From Mycolicibacterium hippocampi (GTDB lineage Bacteria > Actinomycetota > Actinomycetes > Mycobacteriales > Mycobacteriaceae), in the NCBI RefSeq assembly GCF_010723735.1, contig NZ_BLLB01000002.1, forward strand, positions 2,108,001 through 2,172,000: DNA of 64,000 nucleotides, written 5' to 3'. Below the pieces are notes generated by a model. It saw only the letters and a program-made list of their open reading frames with translations, was not told the DNA's origin and made no database searches. Of the stretch, positions 62,123 to 64,000 are shown in pieces (within the stretch, counting starts at the first letter, position 1; each line of letters begins with the position of its first letter). The translations under genes were made by a program, and so were the position numbers.

Positions 62123-62482
62123 ATGAGCGGCGACCAGCACTATCACGACGTCCTGTCCGAACTGCGCCCGGAGCATCGAGCGTTGCGTCAGAAAATCCCT
62201 GAGGTCTACAGCGCGTTCAACGCCATCAGCGCGGCCGCGTTGGCCGACGGGGCGCTCAGCGCGCACGTCAAGGAGCTGATGGCGATGATGATCGGGATCG
62301 TGCAGGGCTGTGACGGCTGCATCGCCTCACACGCTCGGGGTGCGGCCCGGGCCGGCGCGACCGAGGACGAAGCCGCCGAGGCGATCGCGGTGAGCATCAT
62401 GATGCACGGCGGCCCGGCCACCGTATACGGCGCGCGGGCGTTCTCGGCGTTCCGCGAGTTCAATCCCGCAGATCAGCAGTAG
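62123..62482 (+). CDS. AhpD-like carboxymuconolactone decarboxylase family protein
   Basis: A 119-residue all-helical protein. The redox motif EGCDGC-type pair appears as QGCDGCIASHARGAARAG (CxxC followed by the family His), as in AhpD-like peroxidase partners. The remaining helices, EDEAAEAIAVSIMMHGGPAT, are typical. It probably acts in thiol-dependent peroxide or radical detoxification. It converges with the SDR gene, 16 bp apart. Confidence 0.88.
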   Translation: MSGDQHYHDVLSELRPEHRALRQKIPEVYSAFNAISAAALADGALSAHVKELMAMMIGIVQGCDGCIASHARGAARAGATEDEAAEAIAVSIMMHGGPATVYGARAFSAFREFNPADQQ

Positions 62483-62498
62483 CCCCGCTCGTCGCCGC

Positions 62499-63308
62499 TC
62501 AGGTCGCGCGTAACGCACGCTGGTACCGGCGCATTCCGGCGATCCAGCGGTCGTAGTCGGAGCCCTTGTGCCGGTACATCTCCAGGACCTGGGGATGGGG
62601 CAGCACCAGGAACTTGTTGTCTTTGACCGCGTCGACGGTCAGCGACGCGACATCCGACGGCGCGAGCACGTCACCGGACTGCAGGATGGATTGCGCTCCG
62701 GCGCGGGCACCGGGATCGGTCTCCGCTCGGATTCCGTCGAGCAGCGGGGTGTCCACGCCCAGCGGGCACACGCAGCTGACGCCGATGCCGTCGTCGCCGT
62801 AGGTGATCGCCAGCCACTCGGCGAAGCCCACGGCAGCGTGTTTGGTGACGGCATAACCGGCGGCGCCGATCTGGGACAACAGCCCGGCCGCTGACGCAAT
62901 CGATACGAAGTACCCGGAGCCGCGTGACTTCCACTGAGGCACCAGAAGTTCCGCTGCCCGCACGTGGGCGCGGAGATTGACAGCGAGGATGCGGTCCCAG
63001 TCGGAGTCGGTGCCGATGCCCCCGGCGCCGGTGATGCCCGCGTTGGCGACGTAGATGTCGACGGGCCCGAACTCGCGCACAGCCAGGGTCGCCAACGCGT
63101 CGATGCCTTCGGTCGTCGCGGCGTCGGCCTGCAGGGCCACCGTGGTGCCGCCGGCGGAGCCGATAGCTGCGGCGGCTGCTCGGGCGCCGGCGTCGTCGAC
63201 GTCGCCGATGACGACGCGAACGCCGTGTCCCGCGAGCGCCGACGCCAGCGCCTGCCCGATACCGGAGCCGCCTCCGGTGACGACCGCGACTTTGCTGTCC
63301 AGTTCCAT
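62499..63308 (-). CDS. Short-chain dehydrogenase/reductase
   Basis: A 269-residue classical SDR. The cofactor motif is VVTGGGSGIGQALA, with an acidic residue after the second strand (VVIGDVDDAG) favouring NAD(H). The NAG motif is YVANAGITG, and the catalytic Ser is in SIASAAGLLSQIG with YAVTKHAAVGF as YxxxK. It starts at ATG 63308; longer upstream frames come from the family A repeat. The substrate is unknown. Confidence 0.9.
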   Translation of the reverse strand: MELDSKVAVVTGGGSGIGQALASALAGHGVRVVIGDVDDAGARAAAAAIGSAGGTTVALQADAATTEGIDALATLAVREFGPVDIYVANAGITGAGGIGTDSDWDRILAVNLRAHVRAAELLVPQWKSRGSGYFVSIASAAGLLSQIGAAGYAVTKHAAVGFAEWLAITYGDDGIGVSCVCPLGVDTPLLDGIRAETDPGARAGAQSILQSGDVLAPSDVASLTVDAVKDNKFLVLPHPQVLEMYRHKGSDYDRWIAGMRRYQRALRAT

Positions 63309-63331
63309 GCCCCGAGTGTGCCCTCGTCGCC

Positions 63332-63394
63332 CGCGAGCACGCGGAAAATGTACGCATGAGACGGCGTGTCGGCGTGCAGACCCGCGCGCTCGCG
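63332..63394. repeat. Family A palindromic repeat
   Basis: It opens CGCGAGCACGCGG and closes with GCAGACCCGCGCGCTCGCGG. It carries the 32-bp segment identical, inverted, to 61980-62011. It sits between the SDR start (63308) and the stop of the aldehyde dehydrogenase gene (63414). Confidence 0.87.
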
Positions 63395-63413
63395 GAACAA
63401 GCGCAACGGCTTC

Positions 63414-64000
63414 TCAGCCGAACGTGACGCCCTGGGCCAGCGGGAGCTCGGAGGAGTAGTTCACGGTGTTCGTCGCCCGCCGCATGTAGGCCTTCCACGA
63501 GTCCGAACCGGACTCGCGCCCACCGCCGGTCTCCTTCTCGCCGCCGAACGCGCCGCCGATCTCCGCGCCCGAGGTGCCGATGTTGACGTTGGCGATCCCG
63601 CAGTCCGATCCGTCGGCGCCCAGGAAGCGTTCCGCCTCGCGAATGTCCAGCGTGAAGATCGACGACGAAAGCCCCTGCGGTACCGCATTGTTCATCTCAA
63701 CAGCTTCGTCAAGTGTCTCGTAGGTCAGCACGTAGAGGATCGGCGCGAACGTCTCGGTGTGCACGACCGAAGACTGCATGGGCATCCGGACCACCGCCGG
63801 GGTGACGTAGAACGCGCCCTCGTCCCCGACGTCGACACGCTCACCGCCGATCACCTCACCGCCTTCGGCCTCGGCCTGCTGCAGCGCGCCGACCATGTCC
63901 CGGTAGGACCTCTCGTGGATCAGCGGCCCGACCAGCGTGCCTTCGGTGAACGGGTCGCCGACCGGCAGCTGCCGGTAGGCCGCGACGATCCTCGACACCA
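63414..64000 (-). CDS. pcd: Aldehyde dehydrogenase, C-terminal part (Pcd-like)
   Basis: About 195 C-terminal residues are present; the gene runs off the right edge. Segments [57 protein letters not shown] and [18 protein letters not shown] match the ALDH7/piperideine-6-carboxylate dehydrogenase group, which makes alpha-aminoadipate in lysine catabolism. The catalytic cysteine lies upstream, outside the window. The position next to lhr matches Rv3293 (pcd). The specific symbol rests mainly on synteny. Confidence 0.85.
   Translation of the reverse strand, partial: VSRIVAAYRQLPVGDPFTEGTLVGPLIHERSYRDMVGALQQAEAEGGEVIGGERVDVGDEGAFYVTPAVVRMPMQSSVVHTETFAPILYVLTYETLDEAVEMNNAVPQGLSSSIFTLDIREAERFLGADGSDCGIANVNIGTSGAEIGGAFGGEKETGGGRESGSDSWKAYMRRATNTVNYSSELPLAQGVTFG

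Noticed and set aside
1..64000. tRNA, rRNA, CRISPR arrays and riboswitches
   Set aside because: No clover-leaf or rRNA-like segments, no regularly spaced repeats and no recognisable riboswitch core were seen. The repeated palindromes are dispersed singly or as a pair, without spacer arrays.

Overview
The window is a GC-rich chromosomal segment from a non-tuberculous, probably rapid-growing mycobacterium (Mycolicibacterium type). The backbone gene order is that of the M. tuberculosis block Rv3319-Rv3293 read in reverse: sdhB-A-D-C, cdd-deoA-add, an Rv3311-like gene, upp, pmmB, deoD, amiB1-amiA1, an Rv3304-like gene, lpdA, glpD2, an Rv3300c-like pseudouridine synthase, nei, lhr and pcd. MmpL, EspC-like, MTB12-like and haemophore-like proteins also point to mycobacteria. 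Both ends are cut: sdhB at the left and the aldehyde dehydrogenase at the right. I found no rRNA, tRNA, CRISPR array or recognisable transposase/integrase.

Layout. 0-7.3 kb: succinate dehydrogenase operon (minus strand) divergent from the pyrimidine/purine salvage operon cdd-deoA-add. 7.4-11.5 kb: acyl-CoA synthetase, small proteins, an acyltransferase and a broken SRPBCC gene. 11.6-18.8 kb: a heavily rearranged region. An NlpC/P60 gene, an EspC-like gene and upp are duplicated almost identically (13.3-14.6 and 17.5-18.7 kb) around a sulfatase and two membrane-protein genes. The second copy is truncated, fused to a phosphomannomutase tail, and has lost its divergent promoter. An extra 3'-end copy of the NlpC gene lies at 11.6 kb, so about 0.86 kb sits between direct repeats. 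18.8-24.2 kb: MmyB-type regulator, P450, O-methyltransferase and an orphan CNMP-histidine kinase. 24.4-31 kb: pmmB, MarR/AbrB-transporter pair, deoD, amiB1-amiA1. 31-35 kb: mmpL and a DUF559 nuclease cassette. 35-39.6 kb: lpdA, glpD2, pseudouridine synthase. 40-48 kb: accessory TetR regulators, methyltransferases, SDR, amidase, enoyl-CoA hydratase and a polyproline secreted protein. 48-51 kb: DesA3-type desaturase with its reductase and TetR regulator, then an MTB12-like secreted protein. 51-57 kb: a second DUF559 cassette, nei and lhr. 57.7-60 kb: a cluster of three Cys/Tyr-rich secreted mini-proteins interleaved with two haemophore-like proteins. 60-64 kb: TetR/P450, an AhpD-like protein, an SDR and pcd.

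The two strongest candidates for undescribed systems are as follows. (1) Two genes for proteins with an AbiEi-like N-terminus and a DUF559/Vsr-like nuclease domain are each bracketed by inverted repeats, with the stop codon abutting one repeat and a leader carrying a TGATCCACAG or TTATCCCCAG motif at the other end. Each repeat type also occurs elsewhere in the window as gene-free palindromes of about 60 bp, nearly always at gene ends. This resembles the REP/RAYT relationship, but with a different nuclease. (2) Tandem pairs of a secreted four-cysteine mini-protein and a haemophore-like protein suggest an extracellular haem or metal-handling locus.

Base pairing, ORF boundaries, overlaps and repeats were read directly from the sequence. 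Family assignments come from recalled motifs and synteny; no database search was run.
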